A stretch of DNA of 15,091 nt, from assembly GCA_963648895.1 (NCBI GenBank), contig CAVJGK010000026.1:1-15091 (forward strand), given 5' to 3'. The stretch is from UBA3210 sp963648895 (GTDB taxonomy: Bacteria; Bacillota_I; Bacilli_A; RFN20; CAG-449). A program made the translations under genes and the position numbers. Shown one piece after another: positions 8,401 to 14,375 of the stretch (its first letter is position 1; each line of letters begins with the position of its first letter). The notes beneath the pieces were generated by a model. The model was not told the DNA's origin, searched no databases, and saw only the letters and a list, made by a program, of their open reading frames with translations.

Positions 8401-10251
8401 AATGCATTATCTTGTTCTACTACTTTTGAAATGGGTGTAGATGTTGGTGACCTAGAAACTGTATTTTTAAGAGATGTTCCACCTCTTCCAGCAAATTACG
8501 CTCAAAGAGCTGGTCGTGCTGGAAGAAGCGTCAATGCAGCTGCGTATGCACTTACTTTTGCAAAACTTTCTTCTCATGATTTATCTTTCTTTAAAGAACC
8601 AGAGAAAATGATTAATGGATCCATTCTCCCACCTCTTTTTAAAGTTGATAATGAAAAGATTGTTAGAAGACATATTTATGCAGTAGCTTTAAGTATGTTC
8701 TTCGCAGATCATCAAGATCAATATAATCATAATGATGCAGATAAATTCATTAATGAAAAAGGATATGAAGAATTTTTAAAATGGATTAATACTCATCCTA
8801 ACAGACTAAAAGATATGCTTATTCGTTCTATTCCAAATATTAATGAATTTCATGCTAGATTAGGAATAAATGACTTTAAGTGGATTGATGAATTTAGTGG
8901 ACCTGATGGAGTATTTACTGTTCTAATAAGAGAATATGAAAATAATGTAAAAGAATTTGAAAATATTATTAAAACATTAAAAAAAGAAAATGATTTAGAA
9001 AGTGCCGCTAAATGTGACAGAAAACTACATAACTATACTTCTAATAAATTGATTGATTTCTTGGCAAGAGGTAATATATTACCTAGATATGGTTTCCCTG
9101 TTGACACTGTAGAATTAGAACAAAATGTAACTGCTGGTAATATTCATAAACTAAGATTAAGTAGAGATTTACAAATGGCAATCGCTGAATACGCTCCATC
9201 ATCTGAAGTTATTGCGGATGGTAAAATGTATACTAGTAGATACATTAAAAAGACTGATGTAGGAAACAATAAACAAGAATGGCATACAGCTTATATTGGT
9301 AAATGCAATGACCCTCAATGCCAAACTATTAATTATTCAATTACTCCAATAAAAAGTGAAGGAGTTAAATGTGCATCATGTGGTAAAAAATTAACAAAAT
9401 TAGACTTCTTTGAAAGCATTGAACCAAGAAGTGGATTTGTGACTGATAGACAAGCAAAAGATGTTCCATTGTCAAAACAAGAAAAGAATTATAAATCAGA
9501 TGACTTCTATATTGGCAATACAGAATCAAAAACAATTGATAAGTATACTTTTAAATTTAATGAAACAACAGTAACATTAGAATCTACAACAAATGATTCT
9601 TTAATGGTAAAATCATCTAATAACTTTTATGTTTGTACTAAATGTGGATTTGCTTATGCTGAGGATGAGACTATTCCAAATGATAATGAAGCTAATAAAC
9701 TTATAAAACAAAAAGCGCATAAAATAACAACTGCAAAGCAACATGATAGCTTGTTTGGTCAATATGGTTGTGATTGCAAAGAACTCGTGAGATATTCAAT
9801 GCACCATACTTTTAATACTGATGTTGCAAAAATTAGTTTTGATTGTGATACATCTGATTATAAAACAATGATTTCAACAATGTATGCGATCTTATATGCA
9901 ATTTCTGATGAATTGAATATTGAACGTAGAGATATTAAAGCATGCTTATCGTTGAAAATTATCAATAAAAAGCCATCATATTCAATTATAATTTATGACT
10001 CTGTTCCTGGTGGTGCAGGACATTCAAGAAGATTAGTAACCGCGGATGGTGAAATGCTACAAAAAATTATTGTAGCAGCATTTAACAAGATGGAAAACTG
10101 CAACTGTGAACCTTCATGCTATAACTGTTTAAGAAGTTATGAAAATCAAAAAATTCATGATGATTTAGATAGAAAACTTGCTAGTGAGTTTTTAAGAAAA
10201 TTGATTGGAAAAGTAACAGTTGTAAATGATATTGAAGAGAATTTGAATTAA
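5413..10251 (+). CDS. Giant SF2 DEAD/DEAH helicase with C-terminal DUF1998 (MrfA-type zinc) domain, DruE-like
   Basis: This 1612-aa ATP-dependent helicase/translocase shows a full SF2 motif set: Q-like LYLHQEQAI, Walker A TGTGSGKT (117-124), Ia YPMNALANDQ, DEAH (262-265), TSAT (297-300), FSDSRQEAAKFA (motif IV, SDSR 649-652), STTFEMGVDVGD (about 1002-1012) and QRAGRAGR (1031-1038). The C-terminus carries the DUF1998 hallmarks DSVPGGAGH (1529-1537) and a four-Cys cluster, Cys1563, 1565, 1569 and 1572 (CNCEPSCYNCL). Further Cys pairs at 483/486, 539/542, 556/558, 578/581, 920/923, 1298/1303, 1320/1323, 1408/1411 and 1453/1455 suggest several zinc ribbons. About 350 residues separate motifs IV and V, so RecA2 is split by an insert. 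MrfA is roughly half this length; size and the large unknown gene upstream fit DruE of Druantia. Anti-phage DNA processing is the likely role, by inference. Confidence 0.9.
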   Translation: MFNPIIASKNIKEEFVSYISTSFSFADEDLRNQFIVELNKIISKGPLLETNDVFKSGRSINQLIDEGILSPLYRDLEAKKPNTKLYKKCLPIDRPLYLHQEQAIRTIVNGDNAIVSTGTGSGKTNCFLIPVINELLREKEAGTLGPGVRALFIYPMNALANDQMKNIRKILMYYPDITFGVYNGGTENEEDDAIALYEAMFSNDPIPELRHRLKNELLSRDEMKEIPPNILFTNYAMLEHLLFRPKDDVLFSNSDFRFVVLDEAHVYSGATGIETSILLRRLRARITSKKDTQFILTSATLGNNKDSDDDIITFANNLCGVDFKKENIIRASREKYIGITNAKKYPKSLIIELANEENKVSTVLKNHDIPCDDSLDENELLYDFVFSSEYYHTLRANINKITSLDNIENILNFDDDTTIAFISLCTRAQKNGKSLIDARYHFFIRSLEGCFVAFSPDKKLFLTRQKYYHYNNEQFAVFEVALCDECGKFAIIGKEVDNHLVQVGKLDEKVYYYFLADEENSDIEENDEENAKLAHFHLCPHCGTIVPENQIKNVPCDCGKEDYIKVVKARMLTLGARCGNCHRGTYKRFYLGNDAATSVLATSLYEELPDLTYEEEDITEVKTDNIFARTKPSNKKKAKRTGRQFLAFSDSRQEAAKFACYLGKSYDEFLRRRGICQIINEQKDNIVSSVFTISDFVTKLTAYFSNKRSFAESNNDNSNSTTISNKNAWVAMLNELARYNSSTSLTSLGVLQFNYLGNTKEIIESVSQTYNVDVDTVKNLLNLLAFEIVKMGAICSDNDTDINDNDREYIFYSPSQKFVTMLQSPDKKKTTVSDWAPRKKQGKNDSYYKTNRLYYVTHFLNINEQKTVTFLEQYFEYLSKPEYGNPYCMIDKNNDGNYVLPAKYFQVKIAGDKTIKWYKCSKCGKVSQFHMNGLCTTVRCCGKVNEIDPPKLNNDNHFAKLYFSDRMTPLFIKEHTAQLSKKESAEYQEQFIKKEINALSCSTTFEMGVDVGDLETVFLRDVPPLPANYAQRAGRAGRSVNAAAYALTFAKLSSHDLSFFKEPEKMINGSILPPLFKVDNEKIVRRHIYAVALSMFFADHQDQYNHNDADKFINEKGYEEFLKWINTHPNRLKDMLIRSIPNINEFHARLGINDFKWIDEFSGPDGVFTVLIREYENNVKEFENIIKTLKKENDLESAAKCDRKLHNYTSNKLIDFLARGNILPRYGFPVDTVELEQNVTAGNIHKLRLSRDLQMAIAEYAPSSEVIADGKMYTSRYIKKTDVGNNKQEWHTAYIGKCNDPQCQTINYSITPIKSEGVKCASCGKKLTKLDFFESIEPRSGFVTDRQAKDVPLSKQEKNYKSDDFYIGNTESKTIDKYTFKFNETTVTLESTTNDSLMVKSSNNFYVCTKCGFAYAEDETIPNDNEANKLIKQKAHKITTAKQHDSLFGQYGCDCKELVRYSMHHTFNTDVAKISFDCDTSDYKTMISTMYAILYAISDELNIERRDIKACLSLKIINKKPSYSIIIYDSVPGGAGHSRRLVTADGEMLQKIIVAAFNKMENCNCEPSCYNCLRSYENQKIHDDLDRKLASEFLRKLIGKVTVVNDIEENLN

Positions 10252-10291
10252 TTCTTTAAATGAATCAAGATAAAATATTTTTATAAAATCT

Positions 10292-10327
10292 AAGGGGAAT
10301 TGGCTTCAAACCTAATTCCTTTTTTTT
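10292..10327 (+). terminator. Intrinsic terminator after the helicase gene
   Basis: AAGGGGAATTGG (10292-10303) pairs with CCTAATTCCTTTT (one bulged T, two G-U pairs) across a 7-base loop, followed by eight T (10320-10327). It lies 40 bases after the helicase stop and separates the helicase operon from the vWA/PP2C/kinase operon. Confidence 0.85.
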
Positions 10328-10358
10328 GCTGTGGTAGATATTGTATTGACGCTATTGC

Positions 10359-10389
10359 TTGACATAAAAATGGCGGGGGGGGGTATAAT
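10359..10389 (+). promoter_or_regulatory. Promoter of the vWA/PP2C/kinase operon with a G9 tract in its spacer (probable phase-variable promoter)
   Basis: A perfect -35, TTGACA (10359-10364), and a perfect -10, TATAAT (10384-10389), are separated by 19 bases, 10365-10383. The last nine spacer bases are an uninterrupted G run (10375-10383). In such AT-rich DNA a G9 run is very unexpected. Poly-G or poly-C tracts between -35 and -10 cause phase-variable transcription by slipped-strand mispairing, as at porA and fetA in Neisseria. At G9 the spacing is two bases over the 17-bp optimum; loss of one or two G would bring it to 18 or 17. The state in this sequence is therefore probably low or intermediate. 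The promoter reading is direct; switching is inferred. Confidence 0.8.
10375..10383 (+). repeat. Homopolymeric G9 tract
   Basis: Nine consecutive G between -35 and -10 of the triad promoter; I saw no other G or C run of this length in the window. Such runs are hypermutable through replication slippage, and read-level length heterogeneity would be expected. Confidence 0.9.
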
Positions 10390-10403
10390 TTTATTAATAT
10401 TTT

Positions 10404-10447
10404 TAACTTATTTAATTAAAGAATTTATTAATTAAAATGGTAAGTTA
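10404..10447 (+). other. AT-rich hairpin in the triad mRNA leader
   Basis: TAACTTA (10404-10410) is complementary to TAAGTTA (10441-10447), and directly inside it TTTAATTA (10411-10418) is complementary to TAATTAAA (10429-10436). The result is a two-part stem of 7 and 8 bp with a bulge of four bases, ATGG (10437-10440), on the 3' side. It lies in the leader between promoter and ribosome site. All-AT pairing makes it weak as RNA; it could instead be a protein-binding site. No function can be assigned. Confidence 0.35.
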
Positions 10448-10458
10448 TCTTATTTTAT

Positions 10459-10467
10459 GGAGGAAAG
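10459..10467 (+). promoter_or_regulatory. Ribosome binding site that sets the start of the vWA gene
   Basis: GGAGGAAAG lies just before the ATG at 10473, with 9 bases between GGAGG and ATG. The in-frame ATG at 10437 has no ribosome site and falls in the leader hairpin, so the start at 10473 is preferred. Confidence 0.85.
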
Positions 10468-10472
10468 AAAAA

Positions 10473-11720
10473 ATGGTAAAATATAACAAAGAAAATGATG
10501 TACAACTATACAAATTTTTTGATGAATTAAAGAAGGCTATTAATGAAAATAATACATCTGAATTTTATTTATCAGCATGTGATATTATTAAATATGTTAT
10601 TGAAACTGGTGCTCTTCATGCTGGAATTCAGTTTAATAAAGGATTATGGTTTTTTAAGAAAGCATTTAGTTTGTCTGATTATTTAAATAATAATGAAGTT
10701 AAGAAGTATTTAAACGTTATAGGAGTTAATGTGTATTCTTGCAATTCAATCAAGAACGCTAGTGATGCAGCTTCTAAAAATGATAATCAAATATTTAATG
10801 TTAATGAGATTGCAAATAGTGTAAATTTTTTGATTGATTTAGTAATTAAAATTTATACAGACATATATGAAGAAACATCTCCAAAAAAGGAAGATTTTAA
10901 GGATGTTGTAGAATTAATAGAAAAAAAGAGAAATGTCAGAATTAAGGACGAAAAAAACGATAAAAAAGCAGAAACTGAAACAAAAATTGTAGTCCAACCA
11001 GCAAAAAAAGTATATACAGAGATTAAACCTAAAATTGATGATGGATTTATTTCTGTTGAAGAACAATTGGATGCCACTCCAAGATTACCAGTATGTATTT
11101 GTTTAGACTTAAGTGGTTCAATGAAGGGCAACAAATTCGAAAAAATGAAAGAAGGTCTTAAGATGTTTTGCGAGGCAATACTTAATGATTCTAAAGCAAA
11201 ACGTTCTACAGAAATTGCAATTATAACTTTTAATAATAAATATAATGTTTATAGAACCTTCCGTAGAATTGATAAACCAATTGATTTAAATAATGTTCAA
11301 CCAAGATTAGGAACTATAGTATCTCCTGCTATCAATTGTGCATTAGATATGTTAGAACAAAGAAAAGAAGAATATAGGAAACTTGGAATGGAATATTATC
11401 AACCTTGGCTTGTATTTATTTCTGATGGATTACCAGGTGATAATTGCGATGAAGTTAAGAATAGAGTTTTAGAATTAGAAAAAAATAAAAAATTAGTTGT
11501 TTTATCTTTGCCAATATTATCATCACAAGATGATATAGTTAAGAATGAAAGAACAATGGAATTCATGGATGGTTTTAGCGCTAGTAAATCATTACCTATG
11601 GATAGTGAAAAGATTAAAGAATTCTTTGTATGGCTAAGTAGAAGTATTCATGTAAGTGTACGTAAAGGTAAAGCTGATTTCACAACAGAGACAAGTGAAT
11701 TTATAGCAGGGATAAAATAA
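10473..11720 (+). CDS. von Willebrand factor A domain protein, TerY-like, with N-terminal extension
   Basis: This 415-aa cytoplasmic protein is counted from the ATG at 10473. The C-terminal half (about 204-415) is a vWA domain with an intact metal-ion-dependent adhesion site: DLSGS (Asp212, Ser214, Ser216), Thr281 (RLGT) and Asp318 (FISDG). This resembles TerY, the vWA member of TerY-P triads, where it is thought to bind partners under phospho-control. The first ~135 residues form a helical domain not expected in a minimal TerY. Its end (residues 91-130) has a pattern like the RN..SDAHG and following helix of abortive-infection C-terminal (HEPN-like) domains, but the His is absent. A charged, probably disordered linker (136-200) joins the halves. 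It is first in an operon with PP2C and kinase genes, 18 bases before the phosphatase. The vWA call is secure; the N-domain call is weak. Confidence 0.88.
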   Translation: MVKYNKENDVQLYKFFDELKKAINENNTSEFYLSACDIIKYVIETGALHAGIQFNKGLWFFKKAFSLSDYLNNNEVKKYLNVIGVNVYSCNSIKNASDAASKNDNQIFNVNEIANSVNFLIDLVIKIYTDIYEETSPKKEDFKDVVELIEKKRNVRIKDEKNDKKAETETKIVVQPAKKVYTEIKPKIDDGFISVEEQLDATPRLPVCICLDLSGSMKGNKFEKMKEGLKMFCEAILNDSKAKRSTEIAIITFNNKYNVYRTFRRIDKPIDLNNVQPRLGTIVSPAINCALDMLEQRKEEYRKLGMEYYQPWLVFISDGLPGDNCDEVKNRVLELEKNKKLVVLSLPILSSQDDIVKNERTMEFMDGFSASKSLPMDSEKIKEFFVWLSRSIHVSVRKGKADFTTETSEFIAGIK

Positions 11721-11738
11721 TTTTGGAGGATAATTAAT

Positions 11739-12575
11739 ATGTCTTTTTTTAATAAAAGCAGCAAATGGGCATGCATTGGTAATACGCATATAGGCAAATC
11801 TCATATTGAATCAAATTTACCTTGCCAAGATAAAATTGCTTACTTTTGTAATTCATATCGCACTATTGCAGCTTTATGTGATGGGTTAGGATCAAGAGAA
11901 AATTCACATTTTGGTGCTGCAATTGTTTCAAATACAATTGTTGAATTTTTATCTAAGAATTTTAAATTGTTAATCAATAAAACGGAAAGTGAAATATCAG
12001 CAATTGTTTTAAATGAAGTTAATAAAATAATTGATCAATATATTGAAGACAATAGAGAAAAAAAGATAACTAGAGAATCTTTAGAATGTACTTTATTGTT
12101 TGCATCAATAGGTAAAAAAAACTATATCGTAGGTAAAATTGGAGATGGGGTTTTAGGAACTTTTAAGGACAAAAAAGTAGTTGATAATTTATACCTTTCA
12201 AAAGGTGGAGATGAATTAGAGTATGCTAATGCCACATTTACTGTTCTTGATGAAGATGCAAACAAACATCTTATAATAAAAAAAGGTAATAGCAACGATA
12301 TTGATGGATTATTTATGATTTCAGATGGATTGCCATTTTTGTCAAGTAAAGGAAAAACTGCAAATAAAATTCAAGATTTTTTTAAAACGATGAATGAATC
12401 TGAATTTGATTTTGCTTCTAATATTATTTATAAAGAGATTGGAAAAAAAGTTTTAGAATCCGAATTATGTATTGATGACTGGAGTTATATCTTTATTAAT
12501 AAAACATCTAAAAAAAGCAAAGTTGAACGTTCGTATTATAAAAGACAATTAAATGATATCGAAAGGGGCGATTAA
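11739..12575 (+). CDS. PP2C-family Ser/Thr protein phosphatase
   Basis: This 278-aa protein has a single PP2C domain of the short bacterial type (PphC/TerY-P-like). Metal-binding and catalytic landmarks are present: PCQDK (Asp31), CDGLGS (Asp48-Gly49), GDGVLG (Asp136), SDGLPF (Asp196) and the terminal DDW (Asp246-Asp247). An active Mn/Mg-dependent phosphatase is therefore expected. It probably removes phosphates placed by the kinase encoded two bases downstream, on the vWA protein or on neighbouring proteins. There is no transmembrane or sensor segment, so it is cytosolic. GGAGG lies nine bases before the ATG at 11739. The basic tail after residue 255 (KTSKKSKVERSYYKRQ) could contact a partner or nucleic acid. 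An A8 run at 12114-12121 lies within the gene but is unremarkable in this composition. Confidence 0.93.
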   Translation: MSFFNKSSKWACIGNTHIGKSHIESNLPCQDKIAYFCNSYRTIAALCDGLGSRENSHFGAAIVSNTIVEFLSKNFKLLINKTESEISAIVLNEVNKIIDQYIEDNREKKITRESLECTLLFASIGKKNYIVGKIGDGVLGTFKDKKVVDNLYLSKGGDELEYANATFTVLDEDANKHLIIKKGNSNDIDGLFMISDGLPFLSSKGKTANKIQDFFKTMNESEFDFASNIIYKEIGKKVLESELCIDDWSYIFINKTSKKSKVERSYYKRQLNDIERGD

Positions 12576-12577
12576 TA

Positions 12578-14323
12578 ATGACGTTTAATTATAAGCTTGG
12601 AGATAATTTAATTATTCAAAGAAAAGATATATTAAATAGTGATAATGAAGTTGTTTATGATGGCGCAACAGGAAATATAATTCTAGGAAAATTATTGTCT
12701 GATGAAGGAGGAGAAGGAAAGGTTTATAGTTTGAATACATTAGAATCTTCTGAACTAGATCGAGACCTTTCTAGTTTTTTTGTCGCAAAAATTTATCTAG
12801 ATGAAGAAACAGCAAATTCAAAAAAATCAAAGATTTTAGCGATGCTTGATATGCTTAGTGGTTTTAGAAATGATGAATCATTAGATAATGTCTGTTGGCC
12901 CTTTTATGCCATTTACGATAAATCTAAGTTTGTAGGATTTATAATGCCTAAAGCGACTGGAAAAACATTGGCGAATTTATTTTATCCTGATATCTTATCT
13001 ACATTTCCACAATATACTAGAAAAGATTTGATAAAAATTTGTCAAAATATAATAAGAAAAATAGATCAACTTCATGCACATAATATAATTATTGGAGATA
13101 TAAACGAGGATAATTTTATTATAAAATCGCCAGATGAAGTATATTTTATTGATACCGATAGTTACCAACTTAAAAATTATCCTTGTAAAGTTGAAAGACT
13201 AGAATATAAAGCTCCAGAATTGATTGAAAATGATGATGGTAAGTTAACTATGAAAACAGAAGGATATTCAACATCAGTATTAATTTTTAAGATTCTTATG
13301 CTAGGCAAACATCCTTTTACTTGTAAAAATGTTGACGAATATACTACTGAAGAACGTATATTGCAAGGCTTATTTCCTTATTCCATGAATGAATTAACAA
13401 CAAAACAACTTGCGCCAAATGGTTTTTATTCTTATATTTGGAAAGATTTTACAAAAGAACTAAAGATGTTTTTTATCAATATTTTTACAAGAGCTGATGG
13501 GATAGAATCGGTTAATGATATATCAAAATTTTTAGCTGGATATGATAAATTTATTTGTGATAATAACAAATTAGATTTAGTTCCTACTGAATTTAATACA
13601 GTTTTAGAAAAAGCAAAAAAAGACAAAATAGAAGAAAAGAAACGTATTGATGAATTAAAAAACAAAGAATTAAAAAAAACGCAAATAATAAGTAATAATG
13701 ATTCTAAATCAAAAGAAAAGATCGCAAATGAAATTTTGAATGCCATTGGCGATAAGTTTCATATAAACGGTTGTATTAGATGGACATATATCCTTAAATT
13801 ATTTGATTCTGATGAATATCTTAAGCATCATATAATTGCTCGTGAAAAAAATGATGATTGCTATATTTTGTGTTCGGATTTAGGAATTAGAGTTAATTAT
13901 TCGATTGAAACTCATGCAGGTCACAATAGAAGAAAAGCTGTAAAAGAATTCTATAATGAGGTTATTAAAATTTCAAAAGGATTAGTGAAAGAAAAAATAA
14001 ATGCTAATGAACCAAAACTAAATTCACAACAGGTATCTTCTAATACTAGTAAAAAAGATTATGCGAAAAGAGTAATGCAAGAGTATAACAAATTTTTAAA
14101 TAAATATAAAGAAAAAACATGTTGGGATTTCTTTTTTGAAACTTTTCTTAAACAAAAAAATACTTTACTTCCAGCAATAAAGTATACCCATAAAAGACAC
14201 AATTGCATAATAGAATGCCCATACTTATCAATAACAGTGAAAGAGACTAAAGGAGGAAGAAAAGAAACAAGAGAGGTAGCGGCTAAAAAGTTTATAGCTG
14301 AAGTTAAGCAACTAATTAAATAG
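12578..14323 (+). CDS. Ser/Thr protein kinase-like protein with a duplicated C-terminal module
   Basis: This 581-aa protein starts two bases after the phosphatase stop, with AAAGGGG (12562-12568) as ribosome site. The kinase domain spans about residues 30-325: Gly loop EGGEGKVY (43-50), Lys71 in FVAKIY, catalytic loop GDINEDN (Asp174, Asn179), IDTD at 191-194 in the place of DFG (Asp192), and APE (212-214). The HRD His-Arg is replaced by Ile-Gly, but the Lys, Asp, Asn and metal-binding Asp remain, so activity is likely. A Lys/Glu-rich coiled-coil-like linker (342-370) leads to two repeats (about 380-466 and 492-581). Both have CYIL-C / CIIE-C (Cys428/432, Cys543/547), then beta strands and a basic helix (RRKAVKEFYNEV / TREVAAKKFIAEV), recalling double-stranded RNA-binding domains. 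The kinase fits the third member of a TerY-P triad; the tail is unusual. Confidence 0.88.
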   Translation: MTFNYKLGDNLIIQRKDILNSDNEVVYDGATGNIILGKLLSDEGGEGKVYSLNTLESSELDRDLSSFFVAKIYLDEETANSKKSKILAMLDMLSGFRNDESLDNVCWPFYAIYDKSKFVGFIMPKATGKTLANLFYPDILSTFPQYTRKDLIKICQNIIRKIDQLHAHNIIIGDINEDNFIIKSPDEVYFIDTDSYQLKNYPCKVERLEYKAPELIENDDGKLTMKTEGYSTSVLIFKILMLGKHPFTCKNVDEYTTEERILQGLFPYSMNELTTKQLAPNGFYSYIWKDFTKELKMFFINIFTRADGIESVNDISKFLAGYDKFICDNNKLDLVPTEFNTVLEKAKKDKIEEKKRIDELKNKELKKTQIISNNDSKSKEKIANEILNAIGDKFHINGCIRWTYILKLFDSDEYLKHHIIAREKNDDCYILCSDLGIRVNYSIETHAGHNRRKAVKEFYNEVIKISKGLVKEKINANEPKLNSQQVSSNTSKKDYAKRVMQEYNKFLNKYKEKTCWDFFFETFLKQKNTLLPAIKYTHKRHNCIIECPYLSITVKETKGGRKETREVAAKKFIAEVKQLIK

Positions 14324-14375
14324 TTGATTCCTTTGAATATTAAATAGGAAATTAATTCTGTGAGGTGATATATCA

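Noticed and set aside
5413..10251. DISARM DrmA/DrmB or chromosomal MrfA as identity of the helicase
   Set aside because: DISARM splits helicase and DUF1998 between two proteins and carries a methylase, none of which is seen here. MrfA is about half this length and would not be coupled to a 925-aa unknown.
10346..10351. TTGACG as an alternative -35 for the triad promoter
   Set aside because: Spacing to TATAAT would be 32 bases, and no -10 lies 17 bases downstream of it. TTGACA at 10359 fits much better.
10437..10472. Upstream in-frame ATG as start of the vWA gene
   Set aside because: No ribosome site precedes it, while the ATG at 10473 has GGAGG at the right distance.
12114..12121. A8 run in the phosphatase gene (and another at 13672-13679 in the kinase gene) as phase-variable tracts
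   Set aside because: A7-A8 runs recur through the window as expected from composition, so they carry little signal compared with the G9 tract.
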